In this document: piece after piece, positions 33,631 to 42,493 of the stretch
Position numbering within the stretch: the first letter of the stretch is position 1
How the letters are laid out: each line of letters starts with the position of its first letter
Source of the DNA: Umezawaea sp042738955
Lineage (GTDB): Bacteria > Actinomycetota > Actinomycetes > Mycobacteriales > Pseudonocardiaceae
Direction of reading: 5' to 3'
Length of the DNA stretch: 64,000 bases
Assembly: GCF_042738955.1 (NCBI RefSeq)
Contig: NZ_JBHYHC010000037.1
Span: 1-64,000, forward strand
Made by a program: the position numbers and the translations under genes
The notes under the pieces: model-generated
The model's input: only the letters and a program-made list of their open reading frames with translations
Told to the model about the DNA's origin: nothing
Databases searched by the model: none

Positions 33631-33679
33631 GCTGTCAGGCTAGGCTGACAGCGCGGGAAGTCAAGCTAGACTGACAGCC
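33631..33679. promoter_or_regulatory. Two operator palindromes for the HTH/monooxygenase divergon
   Basis: The first site, 33631-33652, is a 22-bp palindrome of form GCTGTCAGgCTAGgCTGACAGC with only the central pair unmatched. The second, 33660-33676, repeats the core as GTCAAGCTAGACTGAC. Their CTAG centres are 26 bp apart. They fill most of the 70 bp between the monooxygenase start (33609) and the HTH gene start (33680), and the second ends at the HTH start codon, which points to autoregulation. Confidence 0.8.
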
Positions 33680-33883
33680 ATGGACTGGGAAGGCGTCTCC
33701 ACACGGGTGGTCGAGACCGATCCCGCTGTCAGCCTGCGCGCCGTGGGCGCGCTGCACCGGCTCGCCGAGCAACTCGAGGCCGCGTCCGTCGCGCACGCCC
33801 GCAAGCAGGGGTGGACGTGGGAGCAGATCGGCGACGCCCTCGGCATGTCCCGCCAGTCCGCGCACGCCAAGTACGGCAGATGA
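33680..33883 (+). CDS. Small helix-turn-helix regulator
   Basis: Product of 67 aa. The C-terminal half is a helix-turn-helix (WTWEQIGDALGMSRQSAHAKYG), preceded by a helix RLAEQLEAASVAHARKQG. Such mini-proteins are common in actinomycetes immediately upstream of a Clp-N-domain gene, as here (4-bp ATGA overlap), and next to drug monooxygenase genes. It probably binds the two palindromes just upstream and controls both itself and the Rox-like gene. Its start codon directly abuts the second operator, leaving no room for a ribosome site, so a leaderless mRNA is likely. Confidence 0.82.
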   Translation: MDWEGVSTRVVETDPAVSLRAVGALHRLAEQLEAASVAHARKQGWTWEQIGDALGMSRQSAHAKYGR

Positions 33884-34338
33884 GGCCAGCCGGACCGTTC
33901 CGCGACCTGGTCGCGGCGGCGCTGGAGGAGTCCCGTCGCCGCGGCGACCGCAGGCTCGGCACGGAACACCTCCTCCTCGGGCTGCTCCACGACCCCGAGT
34001 CCCCGCCCGCCGCGGCACTCGGCGTCGACCTCGACACCGCGCGCGCCGCGCTGGACGACCTCGACCGCCGGGCGCTGCTCACGCTCGGCATCACGCTCGG
34101 CGAGGTCGACCGCGCCACCCCGCTGCCGCACCCGCCCGTCCCGCTGAGCGCCATCACGTCCACCGCGCGCGCCGCGCTGGCCCGCGGCGTCAAGGCCACC
34201 ACGATGAGCACCCGCCGCACCGCGCCGAACCACCTGCTCCTCGCGCTGCTGGACCGCACCCGCCCCGACCCGGCCGCCGAACTGCTCGCGGAACTGGGGA
34301 TCGACGCGGCACGGGTGCGCGCCCGACTCGCGGTGTGA
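33880..34338 (+). CDS. Clp N-terminal-domain protein without ATPase
   Basis: Product of 152 aa consisting of two Clp-N repeats: FRDLVAAALEESRRRGDRRLGTEHLLLGLL and a second beginning SAITSTARAALARGVKA and ending PNHLLLALL. The AAA+ modules of ClpC are missing. Stand-alone Clp-N proteins coupled to a small HTH may sense ligands or present substrates to ClpC; in the drug-monooxygenase context a ligand sensor role is attractive. It overlaps the HTH gene by 4 bp, so the two are made together. Confidence 0.85.
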   Translation: MRPAGPFRDLVAAALEESRRRGDRRLGTEHLLLGLLHDPESPPAAALGVDLDTARAALDDLDRRALLTLGITLGEVDRATPLPHPPVPLSAITSTARAALARGVKATTMSTRRTAPNHLLLALLDRTRPDPAAELLAELGIDAARVRARLAV

Positions 34339-34767
34339 CCCCGCGTAATCGAATCCGCCACGCCTCTCACGCACTGTTCCGGAACGGAACGACCAGTCTG
34401 ACCGGCCATATCACGGGTCATCACGAATGGGAAATGCCCGAATTCGTTCGGTATCGGGTAGTCCACTCGACACAGACCGCTACCGAGGTGTGAACGCGCG
34501 ATTCGACGCATGCCGAAGTTCCTATACATGCAGGTAGGAGAGCTTTCGGCCCCTCAAACCGCCGAGGATTTAACAGGTTAACGATTTTCCGGGTTCCCAT
34601 TGCTTATGCGGGGCTTGCCGATAGGGCTCCACCCCCGCTATCGTCCCCTCCGGTCCATTGTCGAGGTTGATCACGAGAGTGAACAATGAGTCGGGCCCCC
34701 GACCGACTCGCCGGGTTCCCCCGCCCGGTCCCGATCGCGGACTTCCCCGAGCACGGAAGGCCAGGTC
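34339..34767. other. 429-bp intergenic leader before the M23 peptidase gene
   Basis: No credible gene. The first 250 bases are AT-richer than the surroundings and the last part holds small hairpins, for example GTCGGG/CCCGAC around 34690-34703 and CCGGG/CCCGG around 34711-34728. A long structured leader is usual for actinobacterial cell-wall hydrolase genes, but I could not match it to a known riboswitch. Confidence 0.5.
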
Positions 34768-35544
34768 TTGTCCCACCTCCGCTCCTCCGGCGGCCAGGCA
34801 GACGTCAACGCGGCACCTCGCGCCGTGCAGAAGCACCGTCTGCCCCCGCCTCCGTCGTCCCTGCGCGGCCGGATCGTCATCGCCGCCGTCGCCATCGGCG
34901 CGTTCGGCGCCGCGGGTGCGGGACAGACATTGCAGGCCGCGGAAGCCGGTGCGAGCACCGACGAGGTCACCCCCCTCGCGAACGCCACCAAGCCGTCCGA
35001 CAACGCGGCGGCGTTCGGCATCGGCGGCACCGCCCCGGCCGCACCGCAGATCCTCCAGGTCGCCAAGCAGGTAGACCCGTCGGCAGAGGCCAGCAAGCTC
35101 ACGAAGAGCCAGCGCATCACCGAGCAGCGTGAGGCGGAAGAGGCCGAGGCCCGCCGCCCGAAGCGCGTGGCTCCCGCGCACGGCAGCTTCTCCTCCGGCT
35201 TTGGATACCGCGATGGTGCGATGCACTACGGCGTCGACATCGCCGCGCCGTTGGGTACGCCGATCTACGCGGCGGCGGATGGCGTGGTGATCGAGGCTGG
35301 TCCGGCCAGTGGGTTTGGGCTGTGGGTGCGTATCCAGCACTCGGACGGCACCATCACGGTGTACGGCCACATGTACCACTTCAACGTCCAAAAGGGACAG
35401 CAGGTCCAGGCGGGCGAGCAGATCGCCGAGGTGGGCAACAACGGTGTGTCCTTCGGCGCCCACCTGCACTTCGAGGTGTGGACCGCGGACGGCCTGAAGA
35501 CCAACCCCCTGCCTTGGCTGAACGCTGCGGGGATCACGATCTAG
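34768..35544 (+). CDS. Secreted/anchored M23 (LytM) peptidase
   Basis: Product of 258 aa from TTG 34768. A basic N-terminus and one hydrophobic segment (about 34-52) direct export; a charged coiled-coil-like part (about 95-135) precedes the M23 domain. Zinc ligands His153 and Asp157 are in MHYGVDIAA, and His232-x-His234 in HLHFEVW. The full set is present, so it should be an active glycyl-glycine-type endopeptidase acting on peptidoglycan cross-links in growth or germination. The long AT-richer leader upstream suggests regulation at RNA or promoter level. Confidence 0.9.
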   Translation: MSHLRSSGGQADVNAAPRAVQKHRLPPPPSSLRGRIVIAAVAIGAFGAAGAGQTLQAAEAGASTDEVTPLANATKPSDNAAAFGIGGTAPAAPQILQVAKQVDPSAEASKLTKSQRITEQREAEEAEARRPKRVAPAHGSFSSGFGYRDGAMHYGVDIAAPLGTPIYAAADGVVIEAGPASGFGLWVRIQHSDGTITVYGHMYHFNVQKGQQVQAGEQIAEVGNNGVSFGAHLHFEVWTADGLKTNPLPWLNAAGITI

Positions 35545-35912
35545 GCCTGTTCGAGGGCGTTCTGGCTGGTCTCGTTCGTGAGGCACAGGCCTGGGCGTCA
35601 CCCCACCCCGCTCGCGCAATTATTTCAACACCCGTTTCGTGTTGTGAAGGGCGGGGAGTTGGCTTGTAAAAAGGTTAGGGGTGGGATGGGGCTTGTGTTN
35701 NNNNNNNNNCGTGAGGCACCGCCTTGGCGTACCCCCCCCCCCGCTCGCGAAATTTTTACACCCCCCGTTCCGTCTTGTCACGGGGGTAACGTGCCCTTCA
35801 CAAGACGAAACGGGTGCGAAGGCGCTTCTGATCGGGGTGGGGCGAGGGGGCTGGGTGCCGCCTTGGTTGCGTGCTTCCGTGTGTCCCTTGGTGGTCCGGT
35901 TGCGTGCGGCCG
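35545..35912. repeat. Repeat-rich spacer with an assembly gap
   Basis: No gene is supported. Ten Ns lie at 35700-35709. A 24-bp inverted repeat with one mismatch flanks the gap: left arm 35629-35652, right arm 35793-35816. A third, degenerate copy of the left arm lies around 35764-35783, and the blocks 35577-35612 and 35710-35742, both opening CGTGAGGCAC, are similar to each other in direct orientation. A C10 run precedes the third copy. The gap was probably caused by these hairpins and low-complexity runs. Confidence 0.75.
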
Positions 35913-36605
35913 TTAGCCCTTCAGGGCTAGGTCTACCGCTGCTTCGACGTGTAGTCGGGTGGTGGGGAAGACCGGGACCGGGCTGTCGTTGGGGCTGATC
36001 AGCAGTTCGATCTCGGTGCAGCCCAGCACGATTCCTTGAGCCCCCTCCTTGACCAGGCGCTCGATCACCTCTCGGTACGCGTCCCGAGATGCTTCTCGCA
36101 CTACTCCGACGCACAGTTCGTCGTAGATCACTCGGTGCACCAGTGCGCGATCGTCCACTTCGGGCACCAGCACTCGCAATCCGTGTCCTGCCAACCGGTC
36201 CCGGTAGAACGACTGTTCCATGGTGAACGCCGTTCCGAGCAGCCCGACGGATTCCACCCCGGCGGACACCACGGCTGTGGCGGTCGTATCCGCCAGATGC
36301 ACCAACGGAATCCCCACCGCCTCCTGCACCTGATCAGCGACCTTGTGCATGGTGTTGGTGCACAGCAGCACCATGTCCGCCCCAGCCGCCTCCACGCTCC
36401 GGGCGGCGGCCGCGAGGACCACCCCGGCCTCTTCCCACCGCCCCTCCACCTGCAACCGCTCGATCTCCGCGAAATCGACCGAGTACAGGACGCACCGCGC
36501 CGAGTGCAGGCCTCCGAGCCTCTCCCGGACCAGGGCGTTCACCAGCCGGTAGTACTCCGCGCTGCTCTCCCAGCTCATCCCGCCGATCAACCCGATCGTC
36601 AACAT
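35913..36605 (-). CDS. Aspartate/glutamate racemase-family protein
   Basis: Product of 230 aa from ATG 36605 behind GAGGAGG. It begins TIGLIGGMSWESSAEYY, typical of the YgeA-like branch. The two catalytic cysteines are Cys82 (LLCTNTMHK) and Cys196 (VLGCTEIELL), both present, so PLP-independent racemisation of aspartate, glutamate or a broader amino acid range is likely. It has no obvious operon partner: the next gene on one side is divergent and the other side is the repeat-rich spacer. Confidence 0.92.
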   Translation of the reverse strand: MLTIGLIGGMSWESSAEYYRLVNALVRERLGGLHSARCVLYSVDFAEIERLQVEGRWEEAGVVLAAAARSVEAAGADMVLLCTNTMHKVADQVQEAVGIPLVHLADTTATAVVSAGVESVGLLGTAFTMEQSFYRDRLAGHGLRVLVPEVDDRALVHRVIYDELCVGVVREASRDAYREVIERLVKEGAQGIVLGCTEIELLISPNDSPVPVFPTTRLHVEAAVDLALKG

Positions 36606-36704
36606 CCCGCGTCCTCCTCGTACGGCCGGTTTCCCGGTTCGCGCAACCTGTTCGGCACTCCGGCGCGTCCTACGGACGACACTCTTCCAAACGGAGGCCT
36701 GATC

Positions 36705-37169
36705 TTGCCGACCACCGTGTGCCGTGCCTGTGGCGGAGCGGGTAGCGCGCTCCGCTGGGCCTGTCCCAGTTGTGTCCGCGTGACGACCGATCGGCTCGAC
36801 GAGATTCGCGGTCACGCCGTGGCGATCTGCACCGCCGGGATGCTCGACGGGCCCGGTCGCGCGGGGCGCGTCGACGACTCGCCGTTGGGGGAGGGGCTGC
36901 TGGTGTCCGTCGACGACGAGCCGCTGCTCGCCCCTGACCCGGCGTTGGTGGTGTTGTCGATCCTGGAGGTCCTGCACCGGATCGCCCGGCACGTCCGCCA
37001 CCACCGCGGTGAGCCCGCCGAGTTCCGCTGCACCATCGCGAGCGAGGTCCGGTACCTGCGGGCGAACGCCGAATGGTGTGCCCACCAGCTCTGGGGGCAC
37101 GAGCTGGTGGGAGCGGTCGAGCGGCTGCACGGGTTGACCCGTGCCCGGTCGGGTGCGCTGGTGCGTTAG
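36705..37169 (+). CDS. Zinc-ribbon hypothetical protein
   Basis: Product of 154 aa from TTG 36705, with GGAGG 7 bases upstream (GTG 36717 is a weaker option). The N-terminus has two Cys pairs (CRACGG and CPSC), which form a likely zinc ribbon. The rest is a helical domain with SILEVLHRIARHVRHHRG and AEWCAHQLWGHELVGAVERLHGLTR. Similar small proteins occur in actinobacterial integrative elements and phage-like regions, but no other mobile gene is present here. Function unknown; nucleic acid binding is possible. Confidence 0.65.
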   Translation: MPTTVCRACGGAGSALRWACPSCVRVTTDRLDEIRGHAVAICTAGMLDGPGRAGRVDDSPLGEGLLVSVDDEPLLAPDPALVVLSILEVLHRIARHVRHHRGEPAEFRCTIASEVRYLRANAEWCAHQLWGHELVGAVERLHGLTRARSGALVR

Positions 37170-37299
37170 CTGCGACCTTCCGGCAGCGGTCGTACGACTT
37201 TCGGTCAACCCTGACGTGCGAGCACGGGTTGACGCGCGCTGACGTCGTCGACCGGCAGTCTCATCGGTGTACAGCTTCTCCCCCTAAGGAGTGGAACCG

Positions 37300-37551
37300 A
37301 TGGACACCAACCACGTGCTCGCGGCCCAGAGCACGGCCCTGAACTGGGCTTTCGCCGCCGCCATCGTCGTGGTCCTGCTCGGGCTCTTCCTGTTCTTCCT
37401 CGGTGCGCTGGTCAGCGTCCTGCGCTCGGACCTCACCGGGGGCATGAAGGTCGTCTGGGTGCTGTTCGCGTTCTGGGCGCCGTTCCTGGGGCCGCTCGTG
37501 TGGTTCCTGCTCGGCAAGCGGGACGCCGAGCGGCGCGGGATCCGCGTCTGA
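37300..37551 (+). CDS. PLDc_N-domain small membrane protein
   Basis: Product of 83 aa. ATG 37300 follows AAGGAG by 8 bases. Two transmembrane helices (about 16-40 and 48-72) with WVLFAFWAPFLGPLVWFLLGKRD at the end match the phospholipase D N-terminal (cardiolipin synthase N-terminal) domain. These stand-alone PLDc_N proteins are common in actinomycetes and have no proven role. It is convergent with the response regulator gene, 1 bp apart. Confidence 0.85.
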   Translation: MDTNHVLAAQSTALNWAFAAAIVVVLLGLFLFFLGALVSVLRSDLTGGMKVVWVLFAFWAPFLGPLVWFLLGKRDAERRGIRV

Positions 37552-37552
37552 G

Positions 37553-38203
37553 TCAGCCCAGCCCGGCGTCGTGGACCACGATCGCGACCTGCGTGCGGTT
37601 CACGACGTCCAGCTTGGCCATGACCCGCCCGATGTGGACCTTCACGGTCGACTCGCTCAGCACCAGCGACCGGGAGATCTCCGCGTTGCTCAGCCCGCCG
37701 CCCACGGCGACCGCGACCTCGCGTTCCCGCGCGGTGAGGGCTGCCAGACGGGTGACGGCCTCCTGCTTCGCGCCGCCGCCCGCGAACTCCCGCAGCAGCC
37801 GCTTGGTGATCCGCGGCGAGATCATCGCCTCGCCCGCGGCCACCATGCGCACGGCCTGCACGAGGTCGCGCGGCGGCGTGTCCTTCACCAGGAAGCCCGA
37901 CGCGCCCTCGCGCAGCGCGGTGTGCACGTACTCGTCCAGGTCGAACGTCGTGAGCACCAGGACGGGCGGCCCGTCCGGCAGCGCGGCGACCAGCCGGGTC
38001 ACCTCGAGGCCGTCGACGCGCGGCATCTGGATGTCGGTGAGCACGACGTCGGGCCGGTGGCGGGCGACCAGGTCCAGCACGCCGGTCCCGTCGGCCGCCT
38101 CCGCGACGACCTCGAGGTCCGGGTCGGACTCCAGGATCATCCGGAGGCCGCCGCGCACGAGTTCCTCGTCGTCGAGCAGGAGCACCTTCACCGTCACGGG
38201 CAC
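37553..38203 (-). CDS. NarL/LuxR-type response regulator
   Basis: Product of 216 aa. The receiver domain has the acidic pair in LLLDDEE, the phospho-acceptor Asp in DVVLTDIQMP and the conserved Lys in FLVKDTPP. The C-terminal LuxR helix-turn-helix is LTAREREVAVAVGGGLSNAEISRSLVLSESTVKVHIGRVM. It is the partner of the histidine kinase gene 9 bp upstream on the same strand. The target genes are unknown; the neighbouring PLDc_N membrane protein is one candidate. Confidence 0.93.
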   Translation of the reverse strand: MPVTVKVLLLDDEELVRGGLRMILESDPDLEVVAEAADGTGVLDLVARHRPDVVLTDIQMPRVDGLEVTRLVAALPDGPPVLVLTTFDLDEYVHTALREGASGFLVKDTPPRDLVQAVRMVAAGEAMISPRITKRLLREFAGGGAKQEAVTRLAALTAREREVAVAVGGGLSNAEISRSLVLSESTVKVHIGRVMAKLDVVNRTQVAIVVHDAGLG

Positions 38204-38212
38204 GTCATCCGA

Positions 38213-39328
38213 TCACCGGGGGAACCGAGCGGACACAACGTACCCACCGCCGTCGGTCGGCCCGGACCGCACCGTGCCGCCCGCGAGCGCGACCCGCTCG
38301 CGCATCCCGACCAGCCCGTAGCCCGCGCCGGTAGCCCCGACCGGCGTCCGCGCGCCACCGGGGTCCCGGTTGGTCACCTCGACCGCCACGGCGTCGTCGG
38401 AGGCCACGACCTCGACCCGCACCGGCGCGCCGGGCGCGTGCTTGCCCGCGTTGGTCAGCGCCTCCTGGACCACGCGGTACGCCGCCCGGCCCACCGCGTC
38501 CGACGTCTCCGGCACCACGTCCGGCAGGGCGAGGTCCACCCGCGCCCCGGCCGAGCGGAACTCCTCGACCAGCTTCGCCACGCCGTGCAGCGCGGGGCTG
38601 TGCCGTGGCGTGGGGGCGTCGCCGTCGTCGCGCAGCACCCGGAGCACGTCGCGCAGCTCGGTCAGCGCGGCCGTGCTGCTGGTCCGGATGACCTCGGCGA
38701 TCTTGCCCACGTGCTCGTCGTCGGTCGTCAGCTTCAACGCGCCCGCCTGGAGGGCGATCACGCTCACCCGGTGCGCCACCACGTCGTGCATCTCCCCGGC
38801 GATCCGGCGGCGCTCCGCGGTGACGGCCCGCTCGGCGAGCAGGTCGCGTTCGCGCTCGGCCTGCTCGGCGCGGTCGTTCAGCGCGGCCAGGAGCGTGCGG
38901 CGCTGGAACGTCCACAGCCCCGCCACCACCGGCAGCGCGACGAACACGACGATGACGAGGGATAGCGGGTCCCACTCGTCCGAACTCACCCACGTCGTGA
39001 TCAGCAGGGCGGCGAGGATCACGGCCGTCCCGATCCACGTGCGCAGGGCGGGCCCGTACCGCGACGCGAGGCTGTAGGCCGCCACCAGCGGTGGCGCGAG
39101 GTTCGGTCCGAACACCAGGACGACGACCGCCGCTCCCACCGCGACCAGCGGGAACCTGCGCCGGACGAGGAGCCCGGCGAACGCCACCACGCCCCAGGCC
39201 ACCAGCGCCGGGGTGAAGGCGTGGCCCGCGACGCCGAACCAGGTGACCACCGCGGCCACCGCCACGTCGAACAGCAGCGACCGCACCCGGCCGTCCCACC
39301 ACGTCAGCACCGATCGCGGTTCGCGCAT
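38213..39328 (-). CDS. HisKA_3-type sensor histidine kinase
   Basis: Product of 371 aa from ATG 39328. Five or six hydrophobic segments fill the first 160 residues with almost no extracellular loop, so it probably senses the membrane or an intramembrane signal. The dimerisation/phosphoacceptor motif is ERRRIAGEMHDVVAHRVSVI, with His in EMHD; the ATPase part has VQEALTNAGKHAPGAPV (N box) and GAGYGLVGMRERV (G box). It feeds the response regulator encoded directly downstream. Upstream GTG codons give slightly longer alternatives because the ribosome site is weak. Confidence 0.92.
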   Translation of the reverse strand: MREPRSVLTWWDGRVRSLLFDVAVAAVVTWFGVAGHAFTPALVAWGVVAFAGLLVRRRFPLVAVGAAVVVLVFGPNLAPPLVAAYSLASRYGPALRTWIGTAVILAALLITTWVSSDEWDPLSLVIVVFVALPVVAGLWTFQRRTLLAALNDRAEQAERERDLLAERAVTAERRRIAGEMHDVVAHRVSVIALQAGALKLTTDDEHVGKIAEVIRTSSTAALTELRDVLRVLRDDGDAPTPRHSPALHGVAKLVEEFRSAGARVDLALPDVVPETSDAVGRAAYRVVQEALTNAGKHAPGAPVRVEVVASDDAVAVEVTNRDPGGARTPVGATGAGYGLVGMRERVALAGGTVRSGPTDGGGYVVSARFPR

Positions 39329-39583
39329 CACCACGGCGATCACGGTAGTGCCGTCGGCCCGACCGGATCGACCACGACTCCACGCACCGTGTCCGCCCGG
39401 ACCGCCCCGGAAGACCGACTGGTCCAGTGGAGGGGTGCGTTGTGCCTGGCCAGAGGTCCTTTGCAACGCAAAGTAGTTGGTTGCGCCGATAGGGTGACTT
39501 CGGTAACGAATCGGAGCCGGGTGCCACGGGTCGCGTCAAACTCCCGCGTCACCCTGGAGCGCCACTTCGCGGAGGGATCCCCG

Positions 39584-42493
39584 GTGCAGTTCCGCATTCT
39601 CGGCCCGGTCGAGGTCCTCGACGACGACGGGGTCGTCCTGCCGCCGTTGCCGCCCAAGCCGACCCGGATCCTCGCGGTGCTGGCCGCCGACTGCGGGCGC
39701 GTGGTCCCGGTGGACCGGCTCATCGACCTGGTCTGGGGCGAGAACCCGCCGCCGCAGGCCCGCAAGTCCCTCCAGGTGCACATCTCCGGCCTGCGCCGCG
39801 CCGGCGTGCCCGTCGAGCACCGCGCCGCGGGCTACCGGCTGGCCGCCGACCCGGACCAGGTGGACGCGCACGTGTTCGGCGACCTGGTGGCGCGCGCCGG
39901 GGAGACCGCCGACCCGGCGGAGCGCCGCGCGGTGCTCGGCCGGGCGCTGGAGCTGTGGCGCGGGACGCCGATGGCCGGGATCGACCGGCTCGGCGCGCCG
40001 ATGGAGGCCCGGCACCTCGCGGCCGTCGAGGACGCCGTGGACGCGGACCTGGAGCTGGGCCACCACGCCGAGGTCGTGGACCTGCTGTCCGGGCTGGTGG
40101 AGGAGCACCCGCTGGCCGAACGGCTGCGCGTGCGGCTCATGCGGGCCCTGTCCGGCGCGGGCCGCCGCACCGAGGCGATGCGGGTCTTCCAGGACACGCG
40201 CCGCGTCCTCGTGGACGAGCTGGGCGTGGAGCCGGGTCCGCAGCTCCAGCGGCTCTACCAGGCGGTGCTGGAGGGCGACGAGCCGGAGGAACCCGTGCGG
40301 CGCAACTACCTGCCCCGCGACGTCGGCGACTTCACCGGCCGCGTCGCCGAGCTGGCACGGCTGACCGAAGGCGACGCGCAGGGCGTGTGGTGGATCGAGG
40401 GAGCGCCCGGCGTCGGCAAGAGCGCCCTCGCCGTGCACGCCGCCCACCTGCTGGCGAGCCGCTTCCCGGACGGGCAGCTGTTCGTCGACCTGCACGCGCT
40501 GCCGCCGGGGGCCGCGCTCGACACGCTGCTGCGCGCGCTCGACGTGCCCAGCGTCCGCATCCCCACCCAGCTCGACGAACGCGCCGCCCTCTGGCGGGCC
40601 CAGCTCACCGGACGGCGGGTGCTGGTCGTGCTGGACGGCGTGTCCAGCGTCGCGCAGGTGCGGCAGCTGCTGCCCGGCGCGCCCGGCTGCCTGACGCTGG
40701 TCACCAGCAGGCTGCGCCCCGGCGACCGGCAGGTGCGGCGGCTCGCGCTAGACGTGCTGACCTCGGCCGAGGCGGTCGCGCTGCTGGCGGACATCCTCGG
40801 CGACGACCGCGTGGCCGAGGAGCCGCAGGCGGCGTTGGAGGTCGCGCGGCTGTGCGGGCACCTGCCGTTGGCCGTGCGGATCACCGGCGCGCGTCTCGCG
40901 GGTCGAGTGCACTGGCCGGTGTCCCGGCTGGTCAGCCGGTTGCGCGACGAACGGGGGCGGTTGGACGAGCTGGTCGCCGACGACCTGGCCGTGCGCAGCA
41001 GCCTGGAGCTGACGGTCCGGGCGCTGGACGAGCCCACCCGCCGCGCCTACCGGGCGTTCGGCTTCCTCGACCACCCCGAACTGCCAGCCGACCTGGCGTC
41101 GCCGCTGCTCGGGCTGCCGGAGGACGAGGCGGAGGACGTGCTGGACCGGCTGGTCGACGCGCGGCTGCTCGACGTCACCGGCGAACTCCGCTACCGGATG
41201 CACGACCTGGTCCGCATCCACGCCCGTGAGCTGGCCGAGGCGGACCCGGCCGACGCCGACCGCCTCACGGCCGTGCACCGGGTCGTGGAGGCGTGCCTGG
41301 CGAAGGTGGACGCCTGCGCGGAGCGGCTGATGCCCGCGATCCCGCGGATGCAGGGGTTCTTCGGCGAGCTGCCGGACCACCCGGTGGCGCCGGGGGAGCG
41401 GGACGGGTGGTTCGCGGTCGAGGAGCCGCTGCTGATCAAGGTCGTCGAACGGGCCGCCGAGCTGGGCTTCGCCGCGGCCGCCTGCGACCTGGCCGAAGCG
41501 CTGGTGTTCGCCTGGTTCGGCCTGCGCAACCGGTACGACGGCTGGGAGCGGACGCACCGCGCCGCGCTGGACGCCGTGATCGCGACGGGCGACCGCAGGC
41601 GCGAGGCGGTGCTGCGGTGCAGCCTCGGGCAGCTCTACTTCAAGCGCGACCGGTTCACCGAGGCCGGGCTGTGGTTCGGCGCGGCGGGGGCGCTGTTCGT
41701 CGAGCTGGGCGACCTGCACGGCGAGGCCGTGGCGCTCAACGGCGAGGGCATGGTCACCCGTGAACGCGCCGAGTACCACCACGCGCTGGCGGCCCTGCAC
41801 CGCGCGCGGGACCTGCTCACGGGTCTCGGCGACCGCGAGGGCGTGGCGCACTCGCTGTACGGGCTCGGCTCGGTCCAGCGGGAACTGGCCCGCGACGAGG
41901 AGGCCATGGCGAACCTGCGGGCCGCCGAGACCGCGTACCGGGTGGCGGGCAGCAGGCGTGGCGAGGCGCTGGCCGTTCGGGGGATCGGGCTGGTGCACCG
42001 GGCGCGTGGCGAGTACGCGGAGTCCGAGCCGTACTTCCGCCGAGCCCACGACATCGTGCTCGCCATCGGCGATCCGTTGATGCGCTGCTACACCGCCCAG
42101 TCGCTGGCGAAGGCGTGGCTGCGCACCGGTCGGACCGCCGAGGCCGCCGACCTGCTCGCCGAGGCCCTACTGGACTGCCGCGAACTGGGCGACCGATTCG
42201 GCCTCGCGCTGCTGCGACGCACGATCGGCGAACTGCACCTCGCCACCGGCGAGGCGGACCGGGCCGTCGTCGTGCTGGGCGCGGCGCTGGCCGACTGGGA
42301 CGAGCTGGACCTGCCCGCGTGGCGCGCCCGCACCCTGCGCGACCTGGGCGCGGCGCACGCCGCGGCCGGGGACGACAGCAGCGCCGCCCGCTGCTGGAGC
42401 GAGGCGGCGCTGCTGCTGGAGGGGCTGGGCTCCAGGGAGGCGGGGGAGTCCGACACCTGGGCCCGGTGGGGCTGCTCCTCGGTCAGTCCGTGA
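39584..42493 (+). CDS. AfsR-like SARP regulator with NB-ARC and TPR domains
   Basis: Product of 969 aa from GTG 39584 behind GGAGGG. The first 90 residues are an OmpR-type winged helix (VQFRILGPVEVLDDDG), followed by a bacterial transcriptional activator domain to about 240. An NB-ARC ATPase module has the P-loop GAPGVGKSALA near 274-284 and LVVLDGVSSVAQV as Walker B. The last 330 residues are TPR-like (repeats around AHSLYGLGSVQRELARDEEAM). AfsR-type proteins integrate signals and activate secondary metabolism or morphological genes. No biosynthetic genes lie directly beside it, so it may be a global regulator. It overlaps the convergent NlpC/P60-like gene by 11 bp. Confidence 0.92.
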   Translation: MQFRILGPVEVLDDDGVVLPPLPPKPTRILAVLAADCGRVVPVDRLIDLVWGENPPPQARKSLQVHISGLRRAGVPVEHRAAGYRLAADPDQVDAHVFGDLVARAGETADPAERRAVLGRALELWRGTPMAGIDRLGAPMEARHLAAVEDAVDADLELGHHAEVVDLLSGLVEEHPLAERLRVRLMRALSGAGRRTEAMRVFQDTRRVLVDELGVEPGPQLQRLYQAVLEGDEPEEPVRRNYLPRDVGDFTGRVAELARLTEGDAQGVWWIEGAPGVGKSALAVHAAHLLASRFPDGQLFVDLHALPPGAALDTLLRALDVPSVRIPTQLDERAALWRAQLTGRRVLVVLDGVSSVAQVRQLLPGAPGCLTLVTSRLRPGDRQVRRLALDVLTSAEAVALLADILGDDRVAEEPQAALEVARLCGHLPLAVRITGARLAGRVHWPVSRLVSRLRDERGRLDELVADDLAVRSSLELTVRALDEPTRRAYRAFGFLDHPELPADLASPLLGLPEDEAEDVLDRLVDARLLDVTGELRYRMHDLVRIHARELAEADPADADRLTAVHRVVEACLAKVDACAERLMPAIPRMQGFFGELPDHPVAPGERDGWFAVEEPLLIKVVERAAELGFAAAACDLAEALVFAWFGLRNRYDGWERTHRAALDAVIATGDRRREAVLRCSLGQLYFKRDRFTEAGLWFGAAGALFVELGDLHGEAVALNGEGMVTRERAEYHHALAALHRARDLLTGLGDREGVAHSLYGLGSVQRELARDEEAMANLRAAETAYRVAGSRRGEALAVRGIGLVHRARGEYAESEPYFRRAHDIVLAIGDPLMRCYTAQSLAKAWLRTGRTAEAADLLAEALLDCRELGDRFGLALLRRTIGELHLATGEADRAVVVLGAALADWDELDLPAWRARTLRDLGAAHAAAGDDSSAARCWSEAALLLEGLGSREAGESDTWARWGCSSVSP

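Noticed and set aside
34339..34767. c-di-AMP (ydaO) riboswitch in the M23 peptidase leader
   Set aside because: Cell-wall hydrolase genes in actinomycetes often have this riboswitch, but the conserved ydaO blocks are not recognisable here; only small GC hairpins are seen.
35543..35592. Terminator AGGCCTG/CAGGCCT after the M23 gene
   Set aside because: Only a 7-bp stem with a 36-base loop; too weak to call.
35700..35709. Coding sequence across the N run
   Set aside because: Reading frames spanning the gap are translations of unknown bases and of hairpin DNA; no protein features are present.
39584..42493. AfsR-like NB-ARC protein as NLR partner of the BASS-like cyclase protein at 45925
   Set aside because: Its N-terminus is a SARP DNA-binding domain and no amyloid-like motif is visible there, so it is a transcription factor, not the expected partner.
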